This document shows, piece after piece, positions 43,487 through 52,733 of a DNA stretch of 64,000 nt. The translations under genes and the position numbers were made by a program. Positions within the stretch are counted from its first letter, which is position 1. Each line of letters opens with the position of its first letter. The notes beneath the pieces were generated by a model, which ran no database searches, was not told the DNA's origin, and saw only the letters and a program-made list of their open reading frames with translations. The DNA comes from Propionispora sp. 2/2-37 (lineage in GTDB: Bacteria; Bacillota; Negativicutes; Propionisporales; Propionisporaceae), in the NCBI RefSeq assembly GCF_001298735.1, contig NZ_CYSP01000004.1, positions 186,001 to 250,000 on the forward strand. Direction: 5' to 3'.

Positions 43487-44659
43487 CTAATTCCGCTTTT
43501 CATACGCAGTCGAAACCAAAACCTTACCAGCCGTAATCTTCATTCCTTCCTCAATATCTTCCAGATGATAGCGTCCTGTAACCATTTTGCGCATATCAAT
43601 ACGTCCTGACGCCATCAGGGCAATGACATCCGGATAAATCCCCTGACCGGATTGCCCGTTGGAACCGCTGATGGTAGCTGCATTCCATTGCCAGTTATAA
43701 ATATCAACCGGCGTGATGCCGATGGTATGCCCGATTTGCACGGTTTTACCGCCGATGGCCAGTGCCTTCCCCATTACCGGATAGGTGAATTTCGTAGCTC
43801 CCGCGCATTCGGCAAAGAGGGAAATTCCCGCTCCATTAGTGAGATCCAGGAGCAGCTGTGCCTGCTCGTCCGGCGATGTAAACTCCAGCGGATTGTAAAC
43901 TGCGTCGGCACCACATTGTTTCGCCAGCTCAATCCGTTCCGGAATACTTTCAAAACAGATCAATTTGGCCGCACCGGCCGTTTTCATCAGCGAAATCGCC
44001 GCAAGCCCGATTGGCCCTGCCCCGAATACCACCACATGACCGCCCGGACGGATACCGCCGCCGCGCACAAACAAGCCGTTGTACGCCACACCGGTCGGTT
44101 CAATCATGGCACCCAGCTCAAAGGCCGTCATTTTATCGCCATAATAACTGACAATGTCATTAAGCGGATAACAATACTTGGCCCTTACAGCAGCATATTC
44201 GGCAAAACCACCGTCATAGGTAAGTCCCGGTTCATCCAATTCCTTACACTGGTTGAACATCCCCCGGCGGCAAGCGTCACATTCGCCACACCAATGCATG
44301 GATTCCACACCGACCAGATCGCCGGCTTTCAGTTTTTTAACGTTTTCCCCCACCTCAACGATTTCCCCGGAAAACTCATGGCCGGTAATAATCGGATACT
44401 TGGAATGACCGTCATATTTGGAATAACCCTCCTCATCCCGGCGCAGCAGATGGACGTCCGTCCCGCAGATACCGGCCACCCCGACTTTGATCAATACTTG
44501 ATCATCGTTGCCTTTCGGCATAGGGCGATCAATCACCGCCCCCTTAATATTTTTCCAGATGGAATTGCCTCTTAATGCCCGTTTAGTACTCAGCTCGCGT
44601 TCGGAAAGCTGATAACCGGGCCTTGGAGCCCAGTCTGCTTCCACATAGAAAGCTCTCAT
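43487..44659 (-). CDS. iolM: scyllo-Inosose 3-dehydrogenase-like MDR enzyme, IolM
   Basis: 390 aa zinc-dependent dehydrogenase matching the Thermotoga IolM build, including the unusual long N-terminus (MRAFYVEADWAPRPGYQL...). It has ICGTDVHLLRRDEEGY, ITGHEFSGEIVEVG, the structural zinc cysteines MHWCGECDACRRGMFNQCK, EPTGVAYNGLFVRGGGIRPG and VVVFGAGPIGLAA. It would oxidise scyllo-inosose to a diketo-inositol with NAD. First gene of the 13-kb leftward operon; AAAAGGAGGATACAAC precedes the ATG. Confidence 0.85.
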   Translation of the reverse strand: MRAFYVEADWAPRPGYQLSERELSTKRALRGNSIWKNIKGAVIDRPMPKGNDDQVLIKVGVAGICGTDVHLLRRDEEGYSKYDGHSKYPIITGHEFSGEIVEVGENVKKLKAGDLVGVESMHWCGECDACRRGMFNQCKELDEPGLTYDGGFAEYAAVRAKYCYPLNDIVSYYGDKMTAFELGAMIEPTGVAYNGLFVRGGGIRPGGHVVVFGAGPIGLAAISLMKTAGAAKLICFESIPERIELAKQCGADAVYNPLEFTSPDEQAQLLLDLTNGAGISLFAECAGATKFTYPVMGKALAIGGKTVQIGHTIGITPVDIYNWQWNAATISGSNGQSGQGIYPDVIALMASGRIDMRKMVTGRYHLEDIEEGMKITAGKVLVSTAYEKRN

Positions 44660-44745
44660 GTTGTATCCTCCTTTTCATGTCCTGCTCACACTTTAATCAT
44701 AAGTGGATTCCGTATCTTTTTCTCTAGAATTCTTGCTTTTCTATA

Positions 44746-44771
44746 AATTCTTATAATTCTTACAATTCATG
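44746..44771. repeat. Three tandem 9-bp repeats upstream of iolM
   Basis: AATTCTTAT, AATTCTTAC and AATTCATGT follow one another at 44746, 44755 and 44764; a further GAATTCTT lies at 44727-44734. The position, about 90-110 bp upstream of the iolM start, fits an activator or repressor site. Confidence 0.4.
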
Positions 44772-44880
44772 TTACTCCAAAACCAAATCCAGAATTCAAC
44801 CATTTTCTTGCCGGCATTTCTTCATAATCTTGCTATTTTAATAAATCCCGTCTTCTCCACACAGCATTCCGTTCCAATAT

Positions 44881-44932
44881 TTAAAAAGAGGCGTTGCAAA
44901 ACCTGTTATGGTTTTGCAATGCCTCTTTTTAA
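44881..44932 (-). terminator. Long hairpin terminator after the TauE/SafE gene
   Basis: 23-bp stem with a single G-T position (44881-44903 with 44910-44932, core GAGGC-TTGCAAAACC) and a 6-nt loop, with T-rich outer ends on both strands. It isolates the TauE gene from the iol operon. Confidence 0.9.
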
Positions 44933-44974
44933 AGAGCCGCGCTATCTTTTTGAGCTTTTGTGTATCCGGTCAGC

Positions 44975-45715
44975 TTATGCCCGGAAAACCAACGCCTTGA
45001 TCAGGATGCTGACACCCCCAAGAATGAAAATCCCGATAATAAAATACTTAACCGTACGCTCCTGCATGGATTTATCAATACGGCTGCCGCACCACACACC
45101 AAGTATGGCGGCCGGAATGGAAATCAATGTGATTTGTAATGAATAGAAGGTAAACATACCGTTTACCAGATATAACAGAATGCGGAATATATTCTCCAAC
45201 AAAAAAACAAAACAGACATTGCTGCGAAATTGCTGTCTGTCGGCACTAACCCGTTCAAAATAGGACAGAAATAACATATTAATCCCAAACAATCCGGCCA
45301 TTATACCGGACGAAACGGATATGACGGTCCGGAGCAGGGGATAGTCTTTACTTTTTTTAATGCTGTCACGGGTCAGCATTTCCACGCCCAGACCAATGAT
45401 CACGATGCCCAGCAGCGCTTTGATCACCCAGGGGGAACCTAATTTCAAAAACAGGGTGCCGGGAACTACGCCGGCCATAATCCACATAGCCACCGGCAGA
45501 ACAATTTTCAAATCAAGCGCTTCGCGGTTTTTCCAAACCATATAAATATTGACCGGCAGATCCAGGAGCAGATTTGCCGGCGTAATCACCCTGTTATCCA
45601 GCTTCATTGCCATCAGGGGATTAGACAGCAGGGGATTGCCGAAACCGGTCAGCCCCTTAATCGTATAAGATAGGAACTGAATAATAAATAAGTAAACAGC
45701 CAGAGACAGTATCAT
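44975..45715 (-). CDS. TauE/SafE-family membrane permease
   Basis: 246 aa with seven or eight hydrophobic segments and the TauE repeat opening SYTIKGLTGFGNPLLSNPLMA; the second repeat reads SSGIMAGLFGINMLFLSYF. Members export sulfite or sulfoacetate or move other small organic anions. Start ATG after AGAGGTTTACC. It lies 213 bp after the AraC gene in the same direction and may be its target. Substrate unknown. Confidence 0.85.
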   Translation of the reverse strand: MILSLAVYLFIIQFLSYTIKGLTGFGNPLLSNPLMAMKLDNRVITPANLLLDLPVNIYMVWKNREALDLKIVLPVAMWIMAGVVPGTLFLKLGSPWVIKALLGIVIIGLGVEMLTRDSIKKSKDYPLLRTVISVSSGIMAGLFGINMLFLSYFERVSADRQQFRSNVCFVFLLENIFRILLYLVNGMFTFYSLQITLISIPAAILGVWCGSRIDKSMQERTVKYFIIGIFILGGVSILIKALVFRA

Positions 45716-45928
45716 GGTAAACCTCTAAATTCCGCTAGCAGCGTTCTGCGGCTGCCATAACTAAAATAATATGCAATGCTATTTTTGCGTAAAATACCTG
45801 CAGACAATATCTTCTTCCTTTTATTATACTGCGGTATTGCAGCGCCGCTATATAAATCTTGCGGAATTTTTGCCTGAAATCCGGTTAAATCCGGGCAAAG
45901 CACAACTATTCTATACTAATCTTGCGAT

Positions 45929-46798
45929 TTATTTTTTCTTGATATACGAATTGCGGTATTTACTGGGGGGCATGCCAACATATTTGGTAAAGAGAATGTT
46001 AAAGTGATTGGGATTATCATAGCCTACAATATTGGCAATCTGCGTAACGGAATACCGGGTGGTGATAAGCAGGCTCTGCGCTTCACCGATACGGCGGCGC
46101 ATGATATACCTCATGGGAGAGTAGCCGATTGTATCTTTAAATATATGTGCCAGATAATATGGATTGATATGCATGACTTCGCTGATGGATTGCAGAGTAA
46201 GCGGTTCATCATAATGAGTGTCAATATACTGCTTGATGCTAATCCCCAGCAACTCGGCCGTGCTTTTCTTCTTGGGCAAATCCTCCATTTCCGTCCGGTG
46301 TATAATCTGGAGCAGCATGGCAAGCAGAGAGACTGCAAGGTAAGAGCAGGTCTCCTCCATCTTCTCTATGTCGGATGCCAGTAAAAAATAGATCATGCCC
46401 ATTAAGTTTTCCAACGGTTCAAACAATTCGTTGCTGTAAACAATCGGATAGGCCGTTTTATGGATCAGGCAGTTTTTATCCAGTCCCCTGATCTGTACAT
46501 CGGTTAGTGTACAGCAATAGGTATTTAGATTTTTGCTTTGCGTGGGGTCTTCATCATGCAGGACATTGCAATTGCAAATAATGATATCGCCTTTTTGTAT
46601 CGGGTAACGCTTTTCGTCCACAATATAGACCCCGCTACCGCTTCTCACCAGCAAGACTTCCAGCATGTCTTCGTGCTTATGCAGTATACGCGGGTAGATG
46701 CTGTAGCTGGAATCGATCTTGCTGGCCGAAAATAAACGAGGCAACGTCCCGTTTACAAAATGGGATGTATAATCTGCTTTCATAAAACATTGTATCAT
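45929..46798 (-). CDS. AraC-family transcriptional regulator
   Basis: 289 aa. An N-terminal cupin sensor (HKHEDMLEVLLVRSGSGVYIVDEKRYPIQKGDII...) and a C-terminal pair of helix-turn-helices at about residues 185-285 (LTLQSISEVMHINPYYLAHIF and QIANIVGYDNPNHFNILFTK). ATG 46798 follows GAAGGTGCTGCC. A likely activator of the TauE permease gene and possibly of the inositol operon further left. The ligand is probably a sugar or polyol, by family habit. Confidence 0.88.
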   Translation of the reverse strand: MIQCFMKADYTSHFVNGTLPRLFSASKIDSSYSIYPRILHKHEDMLEVLLVRSGSGVYIVDEKRYPIQKGDIIICNCNVLHDEDPTQSKNLNTYCCTLTDVQIRGLDKNCLIHKTAYPIVYSNELFEPLENLMGMIYFLLASDIEKMEETCSYLAVSLLAMLLQIIHRTEMEDLPKKKSTAELLGISIKQYIDTHYDEPLTLQSISEVMHINPYYLAHIFKDTIGYSPMRYIMRRRIGEAQSLLITTRYSVTQIANIVGYDNPNHFNILFTKYVGMPPSKYRNSYIKKK

Positions 46799-46964
46799 GG
46801 CAGCACCTTCCTTCACTTTTATCGAATTCCTATTGCCTTATTTTAGACCTATATATAATAATCCTCTTTATATAGACGGAATTTTTGAATAATAGAAACT
46901 TTATGTTTATGAAGAAGGAAAGAATGCTGTAATATTATATTCTTCAAAAAGCGCCCGAAAGCTG

Positions 46965-47010
46965 AAAAAAAGCTTACCGCTGCAAGAAATTAAGCATCGG
47001 TAAGCTTTTT
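46965..47010 (-). terminator. Terminator after the nitroreductase gene
   Basis: 13-bp stem (46967-46979 with 46998-47010, AAGCTTACCG/CGGTAAGCTT), loop 18 nt, with a TTTTTTT tail on the minus strand. It could also stop plus-strand transcription. Confidence 0.8.
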
Positions 47011-47052
47011 ATAGAAACCGAACGTTTTAGCACGATTTTATGTATAGTTGTT

Positions 47053-47571
47053 TCAAAAAGAATTGCGAAATGTTGTTACACCTAAATCAAAACGTTTGCC
47101 GTGGTTGGCATGGGGAACACTCGTTTCAGCCGGATACCCCATAGGAAATAGTGCAACCGGAATAATATTTTCCGGTAGTGCAAAAGCAGTTTTAATCTTA
47201 TCCGGATCAAAATGTCCTACCCAAGTGCTTCCCAAACCTAAATTAGTAGCAGCAAGCATCATGTGTGTGGCAACAATGCTTGCGTCTACCTCACCCATAT
47301 CTTTTCCATCATATGACCTTTTCCAGCTAACAGCCGCGTCGTAGCATACAAGTATCGCCAAAGGCGCATGAAAATGATAGGGCGTTACACTTTTGAGCTT
47401 CTCTAAGCTATCCTCTGAATCAAGCACAAGAATACGTTGAGGCTGATAATTGACAGCCGTAGGCGCGGTTCTGCCCGCCTCCAAAATAGCAGCCACCTTT
47501 TCCTGTTCTACTTTTTGGCTGCTGAATTTTCGTACAGAATACCTTTCACAAATTAAGTCACCATATTCCAC
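47053..47571 (-). CDS. Nitroreductase-family FMN protein
   Basis: 172 aa, compact single-domain member. FMN-binding opening ICERYSVRKFSSQKV, AGRTAPTAVNYQPQRILVL, the central VDASIVATHMMLAATNLGLGSTWVG, and the closing FPMGYPAETSVPHANHGKRFD. The frame extends upstream to 47733 but reads as non-conserved; the GTG at 47571, 8 bases after GGAGG, gives the family start. Reduces nitro groups or quinone-like compounds with NAD(P)H; physiological substrate unknown. Stands alone between two terminating contexts. Confidence 0.85.
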   Translation of the reverse strand: MEYGDLICERYSVRKFSSQKVEQEKVAAILEAGRTAPTAVNYQPQRILVLDSEDSLEKLKSVTPYHFHAPLAILVCYDAAVSWKRSYDGKDMGEVDASIVATHMMLAATNLGLGSTWVGHFDPDKIKTAFALPENIIPVALFPMGYPAETSVPHANHGKRFDLGVTTFRNSF

Positions 47572-47771
47572 ATCAATCGCCTCCAAGCATATTTCTTTCT
47601 TAGTATTATTCATTATAGCTATGATAGAACAGGGAAAAAAGTACGCACTAATTTGTAACATACTCACTAAAAGGAAAGTAATATAACTGCTACTCTCTGC
47701 GTAGTAAGCTGGAACTTCTTTGAAAATAGACACATTATTATAAAACGAAATTGCCGGCGGCTGTCTGTTAA

Positions 47772-50700
47772 CTAATCGAATAGACAGTCCTGTTTGTAGT
47801 AAGGCACCTGCTTAGGCTTAAAAGCAGCCTCTGGACTAAGCAGTTCATCCGCCATATCGGCAACAAAAGGAGATGGAGTGCGGGACGTCATAAGGACAAG
47901 CTCATCCTTGGCCCTTGTCACCCCGACATAGAAAATCCGTCTCTCTTCCTCCAGATCAAAGTCAAGGGGGTTGCTCCGTAAAGGAATCAGGCCGTCATTT
48001 ACACCGCAAATGAACGTTACCGGAAATTCAAGCCCCTTCGCCGCATGAATCGTCATTAACGCCACCGCATCCGGTGAATAAACTTTGCTGCCGCTGCGGA
48101 CAATATCACTTTCCCGGCCCAGCGTCAGGGTTTGGATAAAGGAGGACATATCCTTATGCGTAACCGCCGTATGTAAAAACAGTTCCATAGACCTTATCCC
48201 CGACAGATTACTATCACTAATCCAGGAATCAATAATCTTCCACGGTTTTTCTTTATGGATGATCGGTTCATATTTTTGCAGCATTTCTACAAATTTTTCG
48301 GGGTCGCCTGATTTATTAAGTGGCAAAGGGATCTCTGTCAAAAGCTTTTCCAGAGCTGAAACACCCTTCTTACCTGCAACATAACGCTCCAAGATATTTA
48401 AGTTTAGTTCTGACGAATAAATACGACTGGCTTTGAGACATTCCAATAGTGAAATACAATCTCCGGGGTTAAGCAAAAACTTGAAAAACGCCATTGCCTC
48501 ACGAACCAGCTTATCGGAGAGGAAATCATCCCGCCCGATAACGGTATACGGAATACCTTCTTTTAAGAAACACTGCTCCAAAACTCCGGCCTGGTGATTG
48601 GTGCGATACAATACGGCGATATCGGCAAAACCCCGGTCCTGCTTATCCATGTGCCGGGTTCTGCGGACTGCCGTACGGGTCTGCGTATCCAGCATATCAA
48701 TGCCACCGACCATGCGGTTTATTTCTTTGGCAACAAAAATCGCCTCCGAAAATTCATCATTACTTTCTATGAGACGCACTGTACTGCCTTTTTCCCTGGT
48801 TGGATTAAGGAAGCAGCCATGCTCTCCCGCAGCCTTTTTGGCGATTACCGATTGGGCGGCAGCGATAACCTCAGGTGTCGAGCGATAATTCTGCGTTAAC
48901 CGGACCTGCCGGCTGCCGGAAAAATCTCCGGTAAACCTTTCAAAATAACGAAAATCCGAACCCCTGAACCCATAAATGGACTGGTCAGGGTCACCGATGA
49001 TAAAGATACTTTCACTGTTCTTACCCCATTCCTTAATCAAGCGGTATTGAATCTCATTGATATCCTGAAATTCATCCACCAGCAAGTATGAACAGAAACT
49101 CTCCAGGTTGCGGCCGGCCCCGTCTCCAGTGCTCCCGCATTCAAACTGGTGAAGCACTTCAAGGAGAATATCGTCGTAATCCATCACCCCATAGCTCTCA
49201 AGCTGCGAGCAGTAGGCCTCGCATAGCATGGCTATGCTATCCGTTTCTTTCCTATCACCTGCCGGCAGTGCACCATTTTTAAGCAAGGAAATCCCCTTCA
49301 GTGCATCCCGCAGAGAAATCTTTACATTCATATTTTTTATGATTTCCCCGACGATGGAACGAACGTTGTATTCATCAATAATCGTTATGTTATTTTTACC
49401 CTTCCATTGGGACAATATTTGCAGGCATATCGAGTGAAACGTCCCGATAGTCATCGCACCGGCCGTCCGCTTGTTCCCGAAATGCCGTCTCAGGCGGCTG
49501 CGCATTTCCTGTGCCGCTTTATTGGTAAAAGTAACGGCGGTGATCTGTGAAGGATGTACCCCGCATTGCTCAATCAGATATGCAATACGGCATACCAGTG
49601 TTTTGGTTTTGCCTGTTCCCGGTCCGGCAATTACCGCTATTGCCGGTTCGGAAGAGGAAACAGCCTCCCATTGTTCCTGGTTTAATCCATAAGGAAGACT
49701 CGAGGAGGCAGCTTTTGCCGGTTTCCCGCATTTTCCCGGCAGACCGGCCCCTTCTAGGCTTTGTACCGTCTCCGCTACCTGAAGCGGAGCCTGCACCGCT
49801 TCAACAACCTTAAGTACCGATGGTTCTTTGCAATAGGTATCGGCAAGAAACTCTTCATTCAAAAGACCTAACTGCCCTGAAAATGTATCGATTTCACTTT
49901 TATCCATTACTTTCACTTTACCGTATTCCCCATCAAAACCGGGTTGCATATCGACTTTGCCGCATCTCAGCCTGCGAATGCCTTCCGCAATACAAGGTCC
50001 TGCCGCCAGTTCAATATCAGACAGCAACGCCTCACGGAGAATAAATAACTCTGGTCCGAGGCTCTGCAGCAGATGATCATATTTTTTCTTCACTTTCATA
50101 CTGGCGGCAGTCGCACCGATAGAGGAAGCGATTATTTCACCAAGCGGCACAAGGCTTTCGAAATGTTTGGCTGCCGGTGGCCTAAAGCCTTCTGTCCTAT
50201 CGGCAAGGGCTTCCACCCGGTGCAGCACGCCGACGGTAAGTTTGCCGCCGCATACCGGGCATATTCCGCCTGCAGCCTTTGTAGCCGCAGGCTTCCAGCA
50301 CACCTTGCAGGCCCGGTGCCCGTCGTAATGGTATTTGCCCTCCTCAGGGAAAAACTCTATTGTACCGTAGAACTCCTTGGTACTGCGGTTTTTTAACGCC
50401 TGCAGTATACACGGATACGACAGTCCTGTGTTGAAAATATTGGCTTCCCTGGCCAAATTCCCCGGGGAATGAGCATCCGAATTGGATACCAATGCAAAAT
50501 TATCCAGGGCGGAAAGCCGCCAGTTCATCGGCGGATCGGAAGACAGACCTGTTTCGAGGGCATAGATGTAACCGGTAAGGTCTTCGAAACACTCAGTAAT
50601 ATCGTCAAAACCGGAATAGGCGCCAAACAGGGAGAAATGCGGAGTCCATATATGCGCAGGAATAAAGATAGTCTCAGGGCAGGCTTCCAGCACAATCTCC

Positions 50701-51131
50701 AGCAAATCCCGGCTGTCAAGGCCCAATATCGGCCTGCCGTCCGACCGCAGATTGCCTATGGCCTCAAGCTTGTGGGCTATTGATTCGGCCTGCTCCAGGC
50801 CGGGTAGAAGGATCAGGTTGTGAACCTTCCTGACCCTGCCGTTTTTTTTATATATGGAACTGATCTCACCGGAAACTATAAACTGAGGCTTGAAATCCGC
50901 TCCGGCCACTTTATCCTCTTGATGAAACTCACCCTTAAGGGCATAAAGGCCCTCTCCTGAAGGAACAAGCTTTTCTTTCAATTCCTCACGCCAGGCCGGA
51001 TGAGTAAAATCACCTGTACCAATAACATGAATCCCCTTACGCCGCGCCCAAAACTCGAGCACTTCCGGTACGCATTCCCTGCTTGTAGCTCTTGAGTATT
51101 TTGAGTGTATATGAAAATCAGCTATAAACAT
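47772..51131 (-). CDS. Fusion of EndoQ-type PHP endonuclease and UvrD/Rep helicase
   Basis: 1119 aa. Residues 1 to about 420 are a PHP-domain nuclease of the endonuclease Q type: metal histidines in DFHIHSKYSRATS, GTGDFTHPAW, IPAHIWTPHFSLFG and SNSDAHSPG, then a zinc ribbon CKVCWKP...CPVCGG followed by VGVLHRVEALADR. From about residue 480 an SF1A helicase follows: Walker A AGPGTGKTKTL, Walker B LLVDEFQDINEIQ, motif III IIGDPDQSIYGFRG, motif V TIHAAKGLEFPVTFICG and motif VI FYVGVTRAKDEL. EndoQ nicks 5' of deaminated bases; coupling to a helicase suggests an incision-and-unwinding repair enzyme. ATG 51131 after CAGGTGAGTTGTG. Confidence 0.9.
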   Translation of the reverse strand: MFIADFHIHSKYSRATSRECVPEVLEFWARRKGIHVIGTGDFTHPAWREELKEKLVPSGEGLYALKGEFHQEDKVAGADFKPQFIVSGEISSIYKKNGRVRKVHNLILLPGLEQAESIAHKLEAIGNLRSDGRPILGLDSRDLLEIVLEACPETIFIPAHIWTPHFSLFGAYSGFDDITECFEDLTGYIYALETGLSSDPPMNWRLSALDNFALVSNSDAHSPGNLAREANIFNTGLSYPCILQALKNRSTKEFYGTIEFFPEEGKYHYDGHRACKVCWKPAATKAAGGICPVCGGKLTVGVLHRVEALADRTEGFRPPAAKHFESLVPLGEIIASSIGATAASMKVKKKYDHLLQSLGPELFILREALLSDIELAAGPCIAEGIRRLRCGKVDMQPGFDGEYGKVKVMDKSEIDTFSGQLGLLNEEFLADTYCKEPSVLKVVEAVQAPLQVAETVQSLEGAGLPGKCGKPAKAASSSLPYGLNQEQWEAVSSSEPAIAVIAGPGTGKTKTLVCRIAYLIEQCGVHPSQITAVTFTNKAAQEMRSRLRRHFGNKRTAGAMTIGTFHSICLQILSQWKGKNNITIIDEYNVRSIVGEIIKNMNVKISLRDALKGISLLKNGALPAGDRKETDSIAMLCEAYCSQLESYGVMDYDDILLEVLHQFECGSTGDGAGRNLESFCSYLLVDEFQDINEIQYRLIKEWGKNSESIFIIGDPDQSIYGFRGSDFRYFERFTGDFSGSRQVRLTQNYRSTPEVIAAAQSVIAKKAAGEHGCFLNPTREKGSTVRLIESNDEFSEAIFVAKEINRMVGGIDMLDTQTRTAVRRTRHMDKQDRGFADIAVLYRTNHQAGVLEQCFLKEGIPYTVIGRDDFLSDKLVREAMAFFKFLLNPGDCISLLECLKASRIYSSELNLNILERYVAGKKGVSALEKLLTEIPLPLNKSGDPEKFVEMLQKYEPIIHKEKPWKIIDSWISDSNLSGIRSMELFLHTAVTHKDMSSFIQTLTLGRESDIVRSGSKVYSPDAVALMTIHAAKGLEFPVTFICGVNDGLIPLRSNPLDFDLEEERRIFYVGVTRAKDELVLMTSRTPSPFVADMADELLSPEAAFKPKQVPYYKQDCLFD

Positions 51132-51503
51132 CACAACTCACCTGTTTTTCCTTGAATTGGGCTTCATGTCTTTTTTCGTTATAAATGCCCAATATACAAG
51201 TATTTTACATTCTTTCTGATCTACATTCTTATCGAAAGACAAAAATCCTGCTATAATACCGTTTTTCTCCATATTATTTTATTGGTTTTGTCATATAACC
51301 AAAAACTGCAACGATCAACCAATAAGCATTACCTCTAGAGAGATATACACTATTAGGATTATGTATATTCATATAGAACAGGTGATAGAAATATTTATTG
51401 GCTTTTATTTATTGAAGTCAGTTCGAGTTCGGAAGTTTTGGCTAGATGGCGGCCGAATTAATTTCTCAATTTGTTAAGCATTAACTCTCCGCAAAATAGA
51501 ATA
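51132..51503. other. 372-bp intergenic region between the EndoQ-UvrD and MFS genes
   Basis: No supported gene. It contains the inverted repeat ATTGGTT/AACCAA near 51281-51302. A short open plus-strand stretch near 51383-51478 (about 30 codons) has no convincing ribosome site. No terminator for the MFS gene is obvious. Confidence 0.4.
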
Positions 51504-52673
51504 TCAATTACTGTTTATAACTTCCGCTTCCTTGTTTTTTAGCATATGGGTTACGTAAAAAATACTAAATGGTATAAGGACCATCAACCCGCTTGTCAGA
51601 TACATAATTTTCAGCCCCGCATAATTTGCTAAAACCCCCAGCAGCACGGAACCAATCCCAAATCCCAGATCAAAAGCAGTCAATACTGTTCCGTTAACTA
51701 CTCCGCGCCGGGACGCATCGACTTTATTGATGGCCAAGGCGATTGAAGAAGAATGGATGATTCCAAAACCAATGCCTAAGAACAAAGCAGACAATATAAA
51801 CAGTAAATAGCCTTGGGCGAAAAACAGGCACAAAAAGGTAGCGAATAATGTTAGGAATCCGACACACATAACCCCTATTGGCCCTTTTTTATCTAAAATT
51901 TTTCCCGCATACGGCCTGCTGACAATCACAGTTAAGGCGTTCGCAAGGAAATACACTCCTGAGTTTTCCAGGCCGATTTCCTTGCCAAATAATACGATAA
52001 ATGACAAAATACCGCTATAGAGCATAGATAGAAAAAACACGATTAATCCGTAAGACAGTACCTTTGTTTCTATGATTCCCCTATGTTTCTGAGTTGACAC
52101 AGGACACACCTCCCACCCCTTAATCCCTAATAAACATAGCAAGGCAACTGCTGCAAAACCGGCTCCTATATAAAACATGCTAGAATAATTAAAACGCTGC
52201 AACATCTCCAGTCCCAGTATCGGACCGATAAACATGGCTATGGACATAGATAAGCCATAATACCCGATCCCCTCTCCCCGCTTTCGAAACGGAACGGCAT
52301 CTGTTGCAATAGTCGCAAGTGATGTGGTCGAGAACCCCCAGCATACGCCATGGATGAATCGCAGAAAAAACAGCAGTGACAGGCTTGTTATCCAATTATA
52401 AGCCAACATGACAAAAAACAGACAAGCCACCGCGATCCAGGCTATGGTTTTTCTTTTCATTGTATCTAGCAAATAACCGGCCATAGGTCTTGTAACAACT
52501 CCGGCAAACGAGAAAATGCCAAATAAATACCCCACCTGCTCCTTGTCTCCGGCAAGCGCCTCGGTTATAAGCAACGGCAATGTCGACATAATGTAATACA
52601 TGCTGATAAAAGCAAATAAATTTGATAAACAACTGAGAATGAACTCTTTCGTCCAAAGCTTCTCCACTTCCAT
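51504..52673 (-). CDS. MFS transporter
   Basis: 389 aa with 12 hydrophobic segments. The A-motif region reads GVVTRPMAGYLLDTMKRKTIAW and the second half carries VIVSRPYAGKILDKKGPIG. The type resembles small-molecule or drug efflux pumps. Strong SD AGAGGAGAGG. A TetR operator sits on its promoter and the tetR gene is directly upstream, so it is probably an inducible efflux pump. Cargo unknown. Confidence 0.85.
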   Translation of the reverse strand: MEVEKLWTKEFILSCLSNLFAFISMYYIMSTLPLLITEALAGDKEQVGYLFGIFSFAGVVTRPMAGYLLDTMKRKTIAWIAVACLFFVMLAYNWITSLSLLFFLRFIHGVCWGFSTTSLATIATDAVPFRKRGEGIGYYGLSMSIAMFIGPILGLEMLQRFNYSSMFYIGAGFAAVALLCLLGIKGWEVCPVSTQKHRGIIETKVLSYGLIVFFLSMLYSGILSFIVLFGKEIGLENSGVYFLANALTVIVSRPYAGKILDKKGPIGVMCVGFLTLFATFLCLFFAQGYLLFILSALFLGIGFGIIHSSSIALAINKVDASRRGVVNGTVLTAFDLGFGIGSVLLGVLANYAGLKIMYLTSGLMVLIPFSIFYVTHMLKNKEAEVINSN

Positions 52674-52691
52674 ATAGAAACCTCTCCTCTT

Positions 52692-52718
52692 ATTATATGT
52701 TAGTTAGTATAACTAACA
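52692..52718. promoter_or_regulatory. TetR operator and -10 box in front of the MFS gene
   Basis: Palindrome TGTTAGTTA-N3-TAACTAACA (52698-52718) identical in both arms to the one upstream of tetR. A minus-strand TATAAT (52692-52697) abuts it, so bound repressor would cover the spacer. Confidence 0.75.
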
Positions 52719-52733
52719 TAATTGATAAAATTT

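Larger units (their letters stand above)
44660..44974. other. Promoter region of the inositol operon
   Basis: 315 bp without a gene. It holds the TauE-side terminator (44881-44932), three 9-bp direct repeats (44746-44771), and AT-rich DNA before iolM. No -35/-10 pair stands out clearly enough to call. Confidence 0.5.

Noticed and set aside
45712..45903. 63-codon minus-strand frame whose stop overlaps the TauE start
   Set aside because: The ATGA overlap is tempting, but the composition is unlike a protein and no ribosome site precedes it.
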